Part shown: positions 18,049 to 26,794 of the stretch, piece by piece
Position numbering within the stretch: position 1 is the stretch's first letter
Layout: each line of letters starts with the position of its first letter
DNA from: Acidimicrobiaceae bacterium
Lineage (GTDB): Bacteria > Actinomycetota > Acidimicrobiia > Acidimicrobiales > Aldehydirespiratoraceae
Length of the DNA stretch: 64,000 bases
Assembly (NCBI GenBank): GCA_016845585.1
Contig: JAERSO010000036.1
Coordinates: 55,512 to 119,511, forward strand
Direction: 5' to 3'
Notes under the pieces: generated by a model
Databases searched by the model: none
What the model was told of the DNA's origin: nothing
The model's input: the letters and a program-made list of their open reading frames with translations, nothing else
Made by a program: the position numbers and the translations under genes

Positions 18049-19349
18049 CCCACCGAGCCACCGGCAGCAGGGCGCTCAGCACCGGCGCCCTGGCGCGGGT
18101 CGAGGGTGAGGGTGCCATGCGCATCGACATCCAGGGCGGTCGATTGGTCGACGTGCAGCTCAACATCTACGAGCCGCCCCGGTTCTTCGAAGGATTTCTC
18201 CGCGGCCGGGGCTTCGGCGAACCGGTCGACCTCACCGCCCGTATCTGCGGCATCTGCCCGGTCGCCTACCAGATGAGTGCGTGTGCGGCGATCGAGGACG
18301 CGTTCGGTGTCACCGTCGACGGCCAGCTGCGATCCCTTCGCCACCTGTTGTACTGCGGCGAGTGGATCGAGAGTCACACGCTTCACGTCCACTTCCTCCA
18401 CGCCCCCGATTTCCTCGGCTATGACAGCGCTGTCGAGATGGCTGTCGCTCATCGGGGCGTGGTCGAGCGGGGACTCGAGGTCAAGAAGATCGGAAACGAG
18501 ATCCTCGAGACGATCGGCGGTCGCGCCATTCACCCGGTCAACGTGAAAGTCGGTGGCTTCTACCGGGTACCGACACGCCGGGAGCTGCAGCCGCTGCGAG
18601 ACCAGCTCGAGCGAGGTCACGCACTCGCGCTCGAAGTGGTCGACTTCGTGGCCAGACTCGACTTCCCCGACCAGGAGATGGACTACGAGTTCGTCGCCGT
18701 CGCCCACCCGACCGAGTATCCGATCCTCGGTGATCGTGTCGTGTCAGATCGGGGGCTCGACATCGACACCGCGGTCTTTCTCGACCATGTGCAGGAGCAC
18801 CATGTCGAGCACTCGACCGCGCTACACGCCCGTTTGCTCGAGCGCGGCGAGTACCTGGTCGGGCCGCTCGCCCGCTACAGCCTGCACGCAGAGAAGCTCT
18901 CGCCGACCGCCGCGGATGCCGCGACGCTCGCCGGCTTGGACGTGACCTGCCGCAACCCCTTCCGGAGCATCGTGGTGCGAGCGGTCGAGGTCGTGCACGC
19001 GTTCGAGACTGCCATCGCGATTGTTGACGGCTACGAACAGCCCGACCGTCCCGCCGCAGCCATCGAACCACGGCCCGGCATCGGCCACGGGGTGACCGAG
19101 GCTCCACGTGGACTGCTGTACCACCGCTACGAGATCGACGACGATGGCCTCATTGCCGACGCGGTGATCATCCCGCCGACCTCGCAGAACCAGGCCACAA
19201 TCGAACACGACCTGTTCCACTTCGTCGAAGGTCACTTGGATCTCGACGACGACGACCTGCGACGACAAGCCGAGGTCACGATCCGAAATCACGACCCCTG
19301 CATCAGTTGTGCGACCCATTTCCTGGACCTCACCGTCGTGCGATCGTGA
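18045..19349 (+). CDS. hydA: Group 3b [NiFe]-hydrogenase alpha (large, catalytic) subunit
   Basis: Catalytic subunit of 434 residues (HyhL), which oxidises H2 or reduces protons at the Ni-Fe centre. The nickel ligands are intact: L1 motif [11 protein letters not shown] near residue 64 and L2 motif DPCISCATH near the C terminus. The 9 residues after the L2 histidine (FLDLTVVRS) form the tail removed by the adjacent protease after metal insertion. GAGGAGG at 18033-18039 gives this gene its own strong ribosome site despite the ATGA overlap, consistent with need for high expression. Confidence 0.95.
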   Translation: MTHRATGSRALSTGALARVEGEGAMRIDIQGGRLVDVQLNIYEPPRFFEGFLRGRGFGEPVDLTARICGICPVAYQMSACAAIEDAFGVTVDGQLRSLRHLLYCGEWIESHTLHVHFLHAPDFLGYDSAVEMAVAHRGVVERGLEVKKIGNEILETIGGRAIHPVNVKVGGFYRVPTRRELQPLRDQLERGHALALEVVDFVARLDFPDQEMDYEFVAVAHPTEYPILGDRVVSDRGLDIDTAVFLDHVQEHHVEHSTALHARLLERGEYLVGPLARYSLHAEKLSPTAADAATLAGLDVTCRNPFRSIVVRAVEVVHAFETAIAIVDGYEQPDRPAAAIEPRPGIGHGVTEAPRGLLYHRYEIDDDGLIADAVIIPPTSQNQATIEHDLFHFVEGHLDLDDDDLRRQAEVTIRNHDPCISCATHFLDLTVVRS

Positions 19350-19819
19350 CGGCCCCGGCGCCGCTCGTCATCATCGGCGTGGGTAACGCCATGCGACGCG
19401 ATGACGGCGTCGGCCCCGCAGCCATCGCCGAACTGGAGCAGGCGGGAGTCGGCCGAGACCGCGAGGCAGTGGAGTTGGTGCAACTGGACGGCGAGCCGAC
19501 CCGGTTGATCGAGGCGTGGCGGGGCCGCCATCGGGCGATCGTCATCGATGCCACCCGGGCCGGGGCCGAAGTAGGCCGGATTCATCGCGTCGCCGCGTCG
19601 GTCGACCCGCTGCCTGACTGGACCACCACCGGAAGCTCCCATTCGGGAGGGATCGCCGAAGCGGTGGCCCTGGCCAGAGCACTCGACTCGATGCCTGACG
19701 AACTCGTCGTCTTCGGCATCGAGCCCGCCGATCTCTCGTTCGGTGAGGGCCTGTCGCCCGCGGTGGAGGCCTCGCTCGCCATGCTGGTCGATCAGGTGAT
19801 CGAAGAGGCCCGGACATGA
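19346..19819 (+). CDS. Hydrogenase maturation protease
   Basis: HyaD/HycI-type endopeptidase of 157 residues that trims the C-terminal tail of the large subunit once nickel is in place. It opens VIIGVGNAMRRDDGVGP, the family's GxGNxxxxDDGVG motif with the metal-binding aspartate, followed by the conserved Asp in VIDATRAG and the histidine in TTGSSHSGGIAEAV. GTG 19346 overlaps the hydA stop and its own stop overlaps hypF (ATGA), so it is coupled to both. Confidence 0.9.
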   Translation: MTAPAPLVIIGVGNAMRRDDGVGPAAIAELEQAGVGRDREAVELVQLDGEPTRLIEAWRGRHRAIVIDATRAGAEVGRIHRVAASVDPLPDWTTTGSSHSGGIAEAVALARALDSMPDELVVFGIEPADLSFGEGLSPAVEASLAMLVDQVIEEART

Positions 19820-22136
19820 CCGACATCGAGCGGAGGCGCCTCGTTGCCACTGGGGTTGTGCAGGGAGTCGGTTTTCGCCCGTACGTGTACCGGTTGGCCC
19901 GGGAGTGCGGGCTCGCCGGCTTCGTCCGCAATGACGCATCCCACGTTCACATCGAGGTCGGAGGTCGGCTGGGCGACGTCGAGCGTTTCTGTGCTCGGCT
20001 GGAGTCCGAGGCGCCCGCGCTCGCCCGGATCATTCGGTCGAGACCATGCGGTTGCCGAGCATCGCCGAGTCGGGCTTCTGCATCGCCGCGAGCGGTCCAA
20101 CCGAACTCGGGTGGCAGCCGGCGCCGGTTCCTCCCGACACGGCGGTGTGCGACGACTGGGTGCGCGAGCTGTTCGATCCGGCCGATCGACGCCACCGGCA
20201 CCCATTCATCACCTGCACGAACTGGGGTCCTCGCTTCACGATCATCAAGACGCTTCCCTATGACCGGCCCAATACGACCGTGGCCGGGTTCGAGCTCTGC
20301 GCCGCGTGCCGCGAGGAGCACACCGACCCCGCCAACCGCCGCCACCACGCTCAGCCACTCGCTTGCATGCAGTGTGGGCCGACCTTTCAGTACGAGCGGG
20401 ATGGCCAGGTGTGCAGCGGGACCGACGCCGTCATCGCCCGTGTACAAGCAGATCTCGCCGAGGGCCTGATCGTCGCCATCAAGGGTCTCGGCGGCTACCT
20501 CCTCGCCGCCGATGCCACGAATGACGCGGCAGTGACCAGACTGCGTCGGCGCAAGTCCCGAGTCGACAAGCCGTTCGCGGTCATGGTGCCCGACCTCGAT
20601 ACCGCCCGTCGGCTGGCTCGCGTCGACTCGGCCGAAGCATCCGCACTGGTGTCGCCCGCCCGTCCGATCGTGTTGCTGCGTACCCGCGCGGACTCCGGCC
20701 TGGCCGATGCGGTCGCGCCGGGGAACCCGCTCGTGGGTGTGATGCTCGGGTACACGCCGCTCCACCATCTGCTCTTCGCCAGCGGACCCGGTGCCCCTGA
20801 GCGTTTCCCGCCCGTGCTGGTGATGACCAGCGGCAATGTCGCCGAGGAGCCGATCTGCTTCGACGACGCCGACGTGCACCGGCGACTCGGCCCCATCGCC
20901 GACAGCATCTGCACCCACGACCGTGTCATCGACGCGCCCTGTGACGACTCGATCGTCCGCCTCGTCGACGACGTCGAGCTGCCGATCCGTCGCGGTCGGG
21001 GCTACGCCCCTCTACCGGTGCGGCTCCCCGTGGCGGTGCCGCCGACGCTGGCCGTGGGAGGGGAGATCAAGAACACCTTCGCAGTTGCCGCCGGACGGAC
21101 CGCCTGGCCGAGTCAACACCTCGGCGACATGGGAAACCTCGAGACGCTCGCGGCATTCGAAGCATCGGTCGCGCGTTTCACCAGGTTCTACGGAGTGGAC
21201 GGGGCCGTGGCTGCCGTCGATGCCCACCCCGGCTATCACACCCGTCGATGGGCGATGCAGCACGCGGCTGATCACGAGGTCGTCGACGTGCAGCATCATC
21301 ACGCCCACCTGGCATCCCTCATGGCGGAGCGCTCGGTCGATGCCGGCGAATCGGTCATCGGCTTCGTCTTCGACGGGACCGGCTATGGCGCGGACGGCGC
21401 ACTGTGGGGAGGCGAGATCCTGATCGGTGACTACACCGAGGTCGAACGCTGGGGACACTTGCGGGAGATGCTGCTCCCGGGTGGCGACAGTGCGGCGAAC
21501 AACCCGTGCCGCACGGCGCTCGCTCACCTCTTCGCGGCCGGGGTCGAGTGGTCGGAGTCGCTGCCGTCGGTGGTTGCCTGCGACGACGCTGAACGTCGGG
21601 TCCTCGCCCGACAACTGGCCATGTCCACGAACTGCGTCACCAGCACGAGCATCGGTCGTCTCTTCGACGTGGTGGCATCACTGCTCGGCCTCCGGCATCG
21701 GATCACGTACGAAGCCCAGGCAGCGATCGAACTCGAGGTCCTGGCCGAGACGGCGGACCATGCATTCCCACTCGCCTTCCTGATCGATGCGGACGGCTCC
21801 ATCGACCCCTCCCCAGTGGTGCGTGGTATTGCCGAGGCGGTTCGGGCGGGTGTCGAGCCCGCCGCCGTTGCGCTCGGTTTCCATGAGGCGGTGGTCGAGG
21901 CAATGGTGACCTGCGCCCGGCGGATCGGCGACGAGCGGGCGCTCACCGTCGTCGGCCTCACCGGTGGTGTGTTTCAGAACGTGCTCCTGAGTCGGCTCGC
22001 CACCGCGGCGCTACGCGAACACGGTTTCGAGGTGCTGACCCATCGAGTCGTCCCGCCGAATGACGGGGGCCTGGCCATCGGTCAGGCGATGGTGGCCGCC
22101 CACGGCCGCGAGAGACGAGGCCCGCAGTGTGCCTAG
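19816..22136 (+). pseudogene. hypF: Carbamoyltransferase HypF, frameshifted, with altered zinc finger
   Basis: HypF makes the thiocarbamate that becomes the cyanide ligands of the Ni-Fe site. The acylphosphatase domain (VVQGVGFRPYVYRLA, GFVRND) is in one frame; at about 20031-20034 one base is missing and the rest (SVETMRLPSIAESGFCIAASG onward) runs in the next frame to 22136. Domains downstream are a double zinc finger, a YrdC-like domain (KGLGGYLLAAD) and the carbamoyltransferase (HHHAHLAS, FDGTGYGADGALWGGE, TGGVFQN). In finger 1 both second cysteines are Trp (CDDW, CTNW); finger 2 keeps CAAC and CMQC. The second frame has an ATG at 20046, so two separate chains are conceivable. Sequence error, decay or a split protein all remain possible. 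Confidence 0.85.
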
Positions 22137-22387
22137 GCGTGCCCGGTCGCATCACTCAGACCCACATGGACCGCGGCACTCCCATGGCCACCGTCGACTT
22201 CGGCGGTGTGACCAAGGACGTGTGCCTCGCCTTTGTCCCGGGGTCCCGGGTGGGTGACTACGTCATCATCCACGCCGGGTTTGCGATCACGGTGCTGGAT
22301 GAAGAGGCGGCGCACGCGTCGCTCGATCTGTTCGAGGAGATCGGCATCGTCGACTCGGAGAGCGGAGCCGAGGGGTCGGTGTCATGA
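22127..22387 (+). CDS. hypC: Hydrogenase assembly chaperone HypC
   Basis: Small chaperone of 86 residues that, with HypD, carries the Fe(CN)2CO unit to the large subunit. It starts with the essential N-terminal cysteine motif MCLGVPGRI and has the GDYVIIHAGFAI core. The GTG at 22127 lies inside the last codons of hypF, and its end overlaps hypD by 4 nt. Intact and typical in size. Confidence 0.95.
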   Translation: MCLGVPGRITQTHMDRGTPMATVDFGGVTKDVCLAFVPGSRVGDYVIIHAGFAITVLDEEAAHASLDLFEEIGIVDSESGAEGSVS

Positions 22388-23439
22388 AATACCTGAGCGA
22401 GTTCGCCGACCCGGAGCTCGCCCGCACGCTCCTCGACGACACCACAGCAACGGTGACTCGCCGCTGGGCGATCATGGAGGTGTGAGGCGGCCAGACCCAC
22501 TCGATCATTCGCCATGGCATCGATCAGCTGCTGCCCGACGAGATCGAGCTGATCCACGGACCGGGCTGTCCCGTGTGCGTGACCCCGGTCGAGAGCATCG
22601 ATCGAGGAGTGCAGATCGCCCGTCGACCCGACGTGATCTTCTGCTCGTTCGGCGACATGCTGCGCGTGCCGGGCACGTCGGGCGACCTCTTCTCGGTACG
22701 AGCCGAAGGGGGCGACGTCCGCGTCGTCTATTCCCCACTCGACGCGGTGGCCATCGCCGAACACAACCCGGACAAGGAGGTGGTGTTCTTCGCCGTCGGG
22801 TTCGAGACGACGGCGCCCGCGAATGCCATGGCGGTCCACCAGGCTCGAAAGCGCGGCGTGACGAACTTCTCCGTCGTCGTGAGCCATGTGCTCGTGCCAC
22901 CGGCGATCGAGGCCATCGTGACCAGCGCCGATTGTCGGGTCGACGCCTTTCTGGCGGCAGGTCATGTGTGCACCGTGATGGGCACCCGCCAATACGAACC
23001 GATCGCGGCCGAGTACGGCGTTCCGATCGTGGTGACCGGATTTGAACCACTCGACGTGCTCGACGGCATACGACGAGCTGTCGCCCAACTCGAAGCCGGT
23101 CTGTCGAACGTGGAGAACGCCTATGAACGCGCCGTGCGACCCACCGGCAACGAGGCAGCGCAGCGCATGCTCGAGGAGGTGTTCGAGCTCACCGACGAAT
23201 ACAGCGACTTCGACGCCGAGCGTCGATTCGGAGTTCCCGGTCTGGAGGTCGCGGAGAGCACGGTCTGTCGATCCGGCGATGTTCTCCAGGGCCTGATCAA
23301 GCCCAACGAATGTCCCGAGTTCGGTGTGACGTGCACGCCTCGACACCCGCTCGGTGCGACCATGGTGTCGGGCGAGGGCGCCTGCGCTGCGTACCACCGG
23401 TATCGCCGTCTCGGTGACGAGGTGATCACCGGTGGCTGA
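22384..23439 (+). CDS. hypD: Hydrogenase iron-ligand assembly protein HypD with in-frame TGA at the catalytic Cys
   Basis: HypD scaffolds Fe(CN)2CO assembly. From ATG 22384 the frame is open to TGA 23439 except for one TGA at 22483-22485 (codon 34). The context is IMEV-(TGA)-GGQTHS, and the family has an invariant redox-active Cys at exactly this place (MEVCGG; Cys41 in E. coli). All else is intact over 351 codons: [31 protein letters not shown] and the four C-terminal cluster cysteines (VCRSG, NECPE, VTCTP, GACAAY). Readthrough with selenocysteine would give a full protein with Sec for Cys. A nonsense mutation TGC/TGT to TGA is the alternative, made more plausible by the lesions in hypF and hypE. 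Without readthrough the next start is an internal one near 22573, lacking the site. Confidence 0.85.
22501..22523 (+). other. Candidate SECIS-like hairpin downstream of the hypD TGA
   Basis: From 16 to 38 nt after the TGA, TCGAT pairs with ATCGA and CAT with ATG around the loop TCGCC, with a 2-nt bulge. The distance suits a bacterial SECIS, but the loop has G only at its third position while the usual rule is G within the first two. Weak evidence by itself. Confidence 0.25.
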
Positions 23440-24474
23440 GTTCGAAGGTCTGAGCTGCCCGGTCCCATTCCGGGAGTTCGACAAGGTCACGATCGCCCAC
23501 GGAGGTGGTGGGCAGCTCACCCAGGAACTGGTTCGTGAGCTGTTCCTTCCGGCCTTCGGTGATGCGGCAGCGACGGCGACTCCGCTGTCGTCCGCGTGGG
23601 GGACGAACGGGTGGCCTTCACGACCGACAGTTATGTGGTGCGCCCGCTGTTCTTCCCCGGTGGCGACATCGGCACGCTCGCGATTCACGGCACCGTGAAC
23701 GATCTGGCGGTGGCCGGCGCTCGGCCGCTCGCACTCTCGACGGCGTTCGTGTTGGAGGAGGGTCTCGACATCTCAATCCTCGACCGGGTGGCTGCGTCGA
23801 TGGGTGCGGCCGCCATCGCGGCGGGGGTTCAGCTCGTCACCGGAGACACGAAGGTCGTTGATGCCGGGCTGGCCGACGGCATGTACATCACCACCGCGGG
23901 CGTCGGCGTGGTAGCGGCAGGCGTCGACATCCACCCCGACCGTGTCGTGCCCGGGGACAAAGTCATCCTGAGCGGTCCGATCGGTCTCCACGGCACTGCA
24001 GTACTCAGCGTGCGTGAGGGCCTCGAGTTCGGTACTGACCTCCAGTCCGATTGCGCCCCGCTGAACGGGCTCATCGGCGCGATGCTCGGCACCTGCCCTG
24101 ATGTGCACATGATGCGCGACCTCACCCGAGGCGGTCTGGCCGCGGGGCTCTGCGAGATCGCCGAGACGGCGTCGGTGAGCATTCACTATGACGAGTCGGC
24201 GGTTCCCGTTCCCCCCGAGGTGGAGGCCGCGTGCGGGTTCCTCGGACTCCATCCGATCCACGTGGCCAACGAGGGTCGGCTGGTGGCATTCGTATCGCCG
24301 GCGGAAGCCGAGGCGGTTCTTGCGACGATGCGGTCGCACGAGCTCGGTGCCGGAGCGGTGATCATCGGGGAAGTCGTGGGCGATGATCGAGGGATCGTGG
24401 TTGCACGGACGAACCTCGGTGCACACCGAATCGTCGATCTTCCGCTCGGCGAGCAACTCCCTCGAATCTGCTAG
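23432..24474 (+). pseudogene. hypE: Carbamoyl-dehydratase HypE, frameshifted near the N terminus
   Basis: HypE dehydrates the thiocarbamate on its C-terminal cysteine to thiocyanate, the CN donor for HypD. The first frame (GTG 23432) gives LSCPVPFREFDKVTIAHGGGG and LVRELFLPAFG; the downstream frame resumes as SDGDSAVVRVGDERVAFTTDSYVV and runs to 24474, ending in the required PRIC. One base is lacking around 23561-23568. The rest is normal PurM-like sequence (FFPGGDIGTLAIHGTVNDLA, GDTKVVDAG, MMRDLTRGG). The second frame could be started internally at GTG 23596 but would lack the N-terminal glycine-rich segment. Confidence 0.85.
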
Positions 24475-24485
24475 CCGGGATCAGA

Positions 24486-25487
24486 TCACGCGGGCCGATA
24501 CGGGTCCCACGCAGGTGGTGCGGTCTCGAGGTGGTGTCGCACCCGTGAGATGACCTCGTGCTTGTCGAGTCTCGAATCGCCTTCGTGCTGCAGGGTCGGT
24601 GTGAGGCCGGACGGAGCCCCTGCGCTCCAGACGGTTCCACCGTCCTCGGACGCCGAGAGCACCTCGGCCAGCGGTTGCAGATCCCGGCGTTTCGGAGGCG
24701 CGGTCGTGTGGACCTGCACCCACGTCTCATACCGGTCGATGTAGGTGAATCGTCGGCCGTGGACCATCAGGATCCGCGAGCAGGTGGTGGCGTTGTTGAC
24801 CGCCATCTGATGGATCGGGCCGACCTGCATGTGGCCGAATCGGTGGCCGACCCGCTCGGGCTGGGTGGGGTCGATCTCGACCACCGCGAGGTCGAGATCA
24901 GTGTCCTCGGTGATCTGTACGTGGCCATCGGCGATGGCCCGCTCCGACTCCGAGAGAACGTCGTCCTCGGCCCCCCACTGATCGATGTACTCGGCCGGGT
25001 CGGTGAGCATTCCGATCAGCCGGGGGAGCGCGGCTTCGTAGAGCGCGGCGGTGTCTGCGCCGGCGTCGAGGCAGAGGCGGGCCGCGAGCGGGGTCGATGC
25101 ATCCGCCATGGCGCTGAGGACCATCGAGGCGCGGGCCGAGTTGCGCAGTCGGTAGGTGCCGAAGTCCCCGGCTCGGGCGAGATCGACGAGGAGATCGCGG
25201 TGAGCGAGCGCTTCCTCCGGGGAGATCAGGGCGAAGATGCCGACAGCGCCGTCCTGATCGAAGTGATTGTTCGTCACAACAGACGCCGGTTCGTGCTCGA
25301 CCGGCTCGTCCAGATACGCGAAGGCCATCTCGGCGGATGTGTCGACGTCGGTTCCGGCCGGTTGGACCATCCCGGGCCAGTGGGAGAGCGTCAGAACGGT
25401 CGACTCGTTCGGCGACCCATCGACGACGATGTTCGGGACGGATCGTGACTCGTCGTAGCCGAGGAAGGTGCGAGGCGGGTGAGGCAT
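24486..25487 (-). CDS. Conserved protein of unknown function
   Basis: 333-residue soluble protein that I do not recognise with certainty. It has an acidic character, no membrane segment, and a motif VVTNNHFDQDGAVGIFAL that recalls the Asp-rich metal site of DHH-type phosphoesterases, although the other DHH motifs are not evident. Further notable segments are YRLRNSARASM, DLAVVEIDP and GRRFTYIDRYETWVQVH. The ATG at 25487 is chosen because the sequence upstream is low-complexity. It converges on hypE and is divergent from the RraA-like gene 40 nt away. Confidence 0.7.
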   Translation of the reverse strand: MPHPPRTFLGYDESRSVPNIVVDGSPNESTVLTLSHWPGMVQPAGTDVDTSAEMAFAYLDEPVEHEPASVVTNNHFDQDGAVGIFALISPEEALAHRDLLVDLARAGDFGTYRLRNSARASMVLSAMADASTPLAARLCLDAGADTAALYEAALPRLIGMLTDPAEYIDQWGAEDDVLSESERAIADGHVQITEDTDLDLAVVEIDPTQPERVGHRFGHMQVGPIHQMAVNNATTCSRILMVHGRRFTYIDRYETWVQVHTTAPPKRRDLQPLAEVLSASEDGGTVWSAGAPSGLTPTLQHEGDSRLDKHEVISRVRHHLETAPPAWDPYRPA

Positions 25488-25515
25488 CGATCTGATCCTG
25501 TCACGGGCACGCCGG

Positions 25516-25521
25516 TAGTGT
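25516..25521 (+). promoter_or_regulatory. Putative -10 box for the leaderless RraA-like gene
   Basis: TAGTGT ends 6 nt before ATG 25528, without Shine-Dalgarno, in the divergent gap. Confidence 0.4.
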
Positions 25522-25527
25522 CCGGTC

Positions 25528-26229
25528 ATGTTCGAACTCACCGACGACCTCGTCGCGGCGCTGAAGGCCCTCGACACGCCGACCGTCTGCAACGCGCTGG
25601 AGATCGTCGCCCCCGAACGGCGAGCGTACGGCTACTCGACCAAACCGCTCGTGTGCGTGCGCCCCGGCCTCGAGCCCGTGGTGGCCTTCGCTCGCACCGC
25701 CACGCTGCGGGCCGCGCACCCGAACCAGCTGAGCGATGCTCACGCGTACGCCCGCAACGCCTACTACGAGTACATCGACGCGGGCCCGAAGCCGAGTGTC
25801 GTGGTGATCCAGGATCTCGACGACGAACCGGGGTACGGCTCGTTCTGGGGCGAGGTCAACAGCAACATCCACCTGGGCCTCGGTTGCGAGGCGGTGATCA
25901 CCAACGGCAGCGTGCGCGACCTCCCGGATCTCGCCGACGGGTTCCAGGTGCTCGCCGATCGGGTCGGGCCATCGCATGCTCACGTTCACATCGTGGACTT
26001 CTCACGGCCGGTGACCGTTGCCGGAATGTCGGTGTCCGACGGCGATCTCATCCACGCCGATCAACACGGTGCGGTGGTGATCCCGACCGACGTCTGCGCG
26101 GACATCCCGGGCGCCGCCGCATTGATCGCCAGGCAGGAGCGAGTCATCATCAACGCCGCGCAGCAGCCGGGGTTCGACATCCATGCGCTGAGAGCCGCAC
26201 AGAGCGAAGCCGCCAAGATCACCGAATGA
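25528..26229 (+). CDS. RraA family protein (aldolase/decarboxylase-like)
   Basis: 233 residues with the RraA fold: a start LDTPTVCNALE, the metal/phosphate region SFWGEVNSNIHLGLGCEAVITNGSVRDL and the later GDLIHADQHGAVVIP. Members include HMG/CHA aldolases and oxaloacetate decarboxylases as well as RNase E inhibitors; since actinobacteria rarely depend on RraA as an RNase regulator, a lyase role is more likely. The substrate is unknown. Its stop overlaps the Nudix gene (ATGA). Confidence 0.82.
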   Translation: MFELTDDLVAALKALDTPTVCNALEIVAPERRAYGYSTKPLVCVRPGLEPVVAFARTATLRAAHPNQLSDAHAYARNAYYEYIDAGPKPSVVVIQDLDDEPGYGSFWGEVNSNIHLGLGCEAVITNGSVRDLPDLADGFQVLADRVGPSHAHVHIVDFSRPVTVAGMSVSDGDLIHADQHGAVVIPTDVCADIPGAAALIARQERVIINAAQQPGFDIHALRAAQSEAAKITE

Positions 26230-26762
26230 CGGCCGCTGTTGCGCGAGCGGTGCATGCGATGGTGGCGGTGGTCGACCCGTTCGACGCGGTCGAGATCGAT
26301 CACCGCGACGATGTCCTGGCCTGGCTCGGTTCGGGAGCGGAGATCTTCCGTACCGCGAAGCCGGCGACACCGCCGAAGCATCTCGTCTCCTACTGCGCAC
26401 TTGTCGACGTCGACCACCCGCAGATCCTCTTGGTCGACCACCGGTTGACAGGGCTCTGGCTTCCGCCCGGCGGCCACGTCGATCCTGGTGAGCATCCGGC
26501 CCAGACGGCGGCGCGGGAGATGAGAGAAGAACTCGGTATCGAACCCGAGTTTCACCGCGCCGTCGGCGAGGTCACGTCGCACACCGACGTGAGTCTGTGG
26601 TTCGCTTTCGAGGGCTCGGTCGACCAGCCGCTGTCTCCGGATCCAGGCGAATTCCACGGTGTGCGGTGGTGGGGATTCGGCGAGGTCGTCCATGGGCCCG
26701 GCACCCGGTTCGACCCGCACCTGCCCCGGTTCGTGCAGAAGATCGATCGCCAGACGATCTGA
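26226..26762 (+). CDS. Nudix hydrolase
   Basis: 178-residue hydrolase acting on a nucleoside-diphosphate-linked compound. The Nudix box is complete: GGHVDPGEHPAQTAAREMREELGI, shown here by its key residues G, E, RE, EE and G in the required spacing (about residues 92-114). The preceding LWLPPG is usual. Coupled to the RraA-like gene by an ATGA overlap, so a shared salvage or repair role is possible. Confidence 0.88.
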   Translation: MTAAVARAVHAMVAVVDPFDAVEIDHRDDVLAWLGSGAEIFRTAKPATPPKHLVSYCALVDVDHPQILLVDHRLTGLWLPPGGHVDPGEHPAQTAAREMREELGIEPEFHRAVGEVTSHTDVSLWFAFEGSVDQPLSPDPGEFHGVRWWGFGEVVHGPGTRFDPHLPRFVQKIDRQTI

Positions 26763-26794
26763 CCCCTGTCGCCCGGCTCTGCAAGGATCAGCCG

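Noticed and set aside
22483..22485. Genome-wide reassignment of TGA to an amino acid as the reason for the hypD TGA
   Set aside because: TGA ends many intact genes here, often in ATGA overlaps with the next start (secD/secF, pyrB/pyrC, hydB and others), so it works as a normal stop.
23555..23600. Programmed -1 frameshifting as the explanation for hypE
   Set aside because: No X-XXY-YYZ slippery heptamer followed by a clear stem-loop was seen at the switch point; a missing base is simpler.
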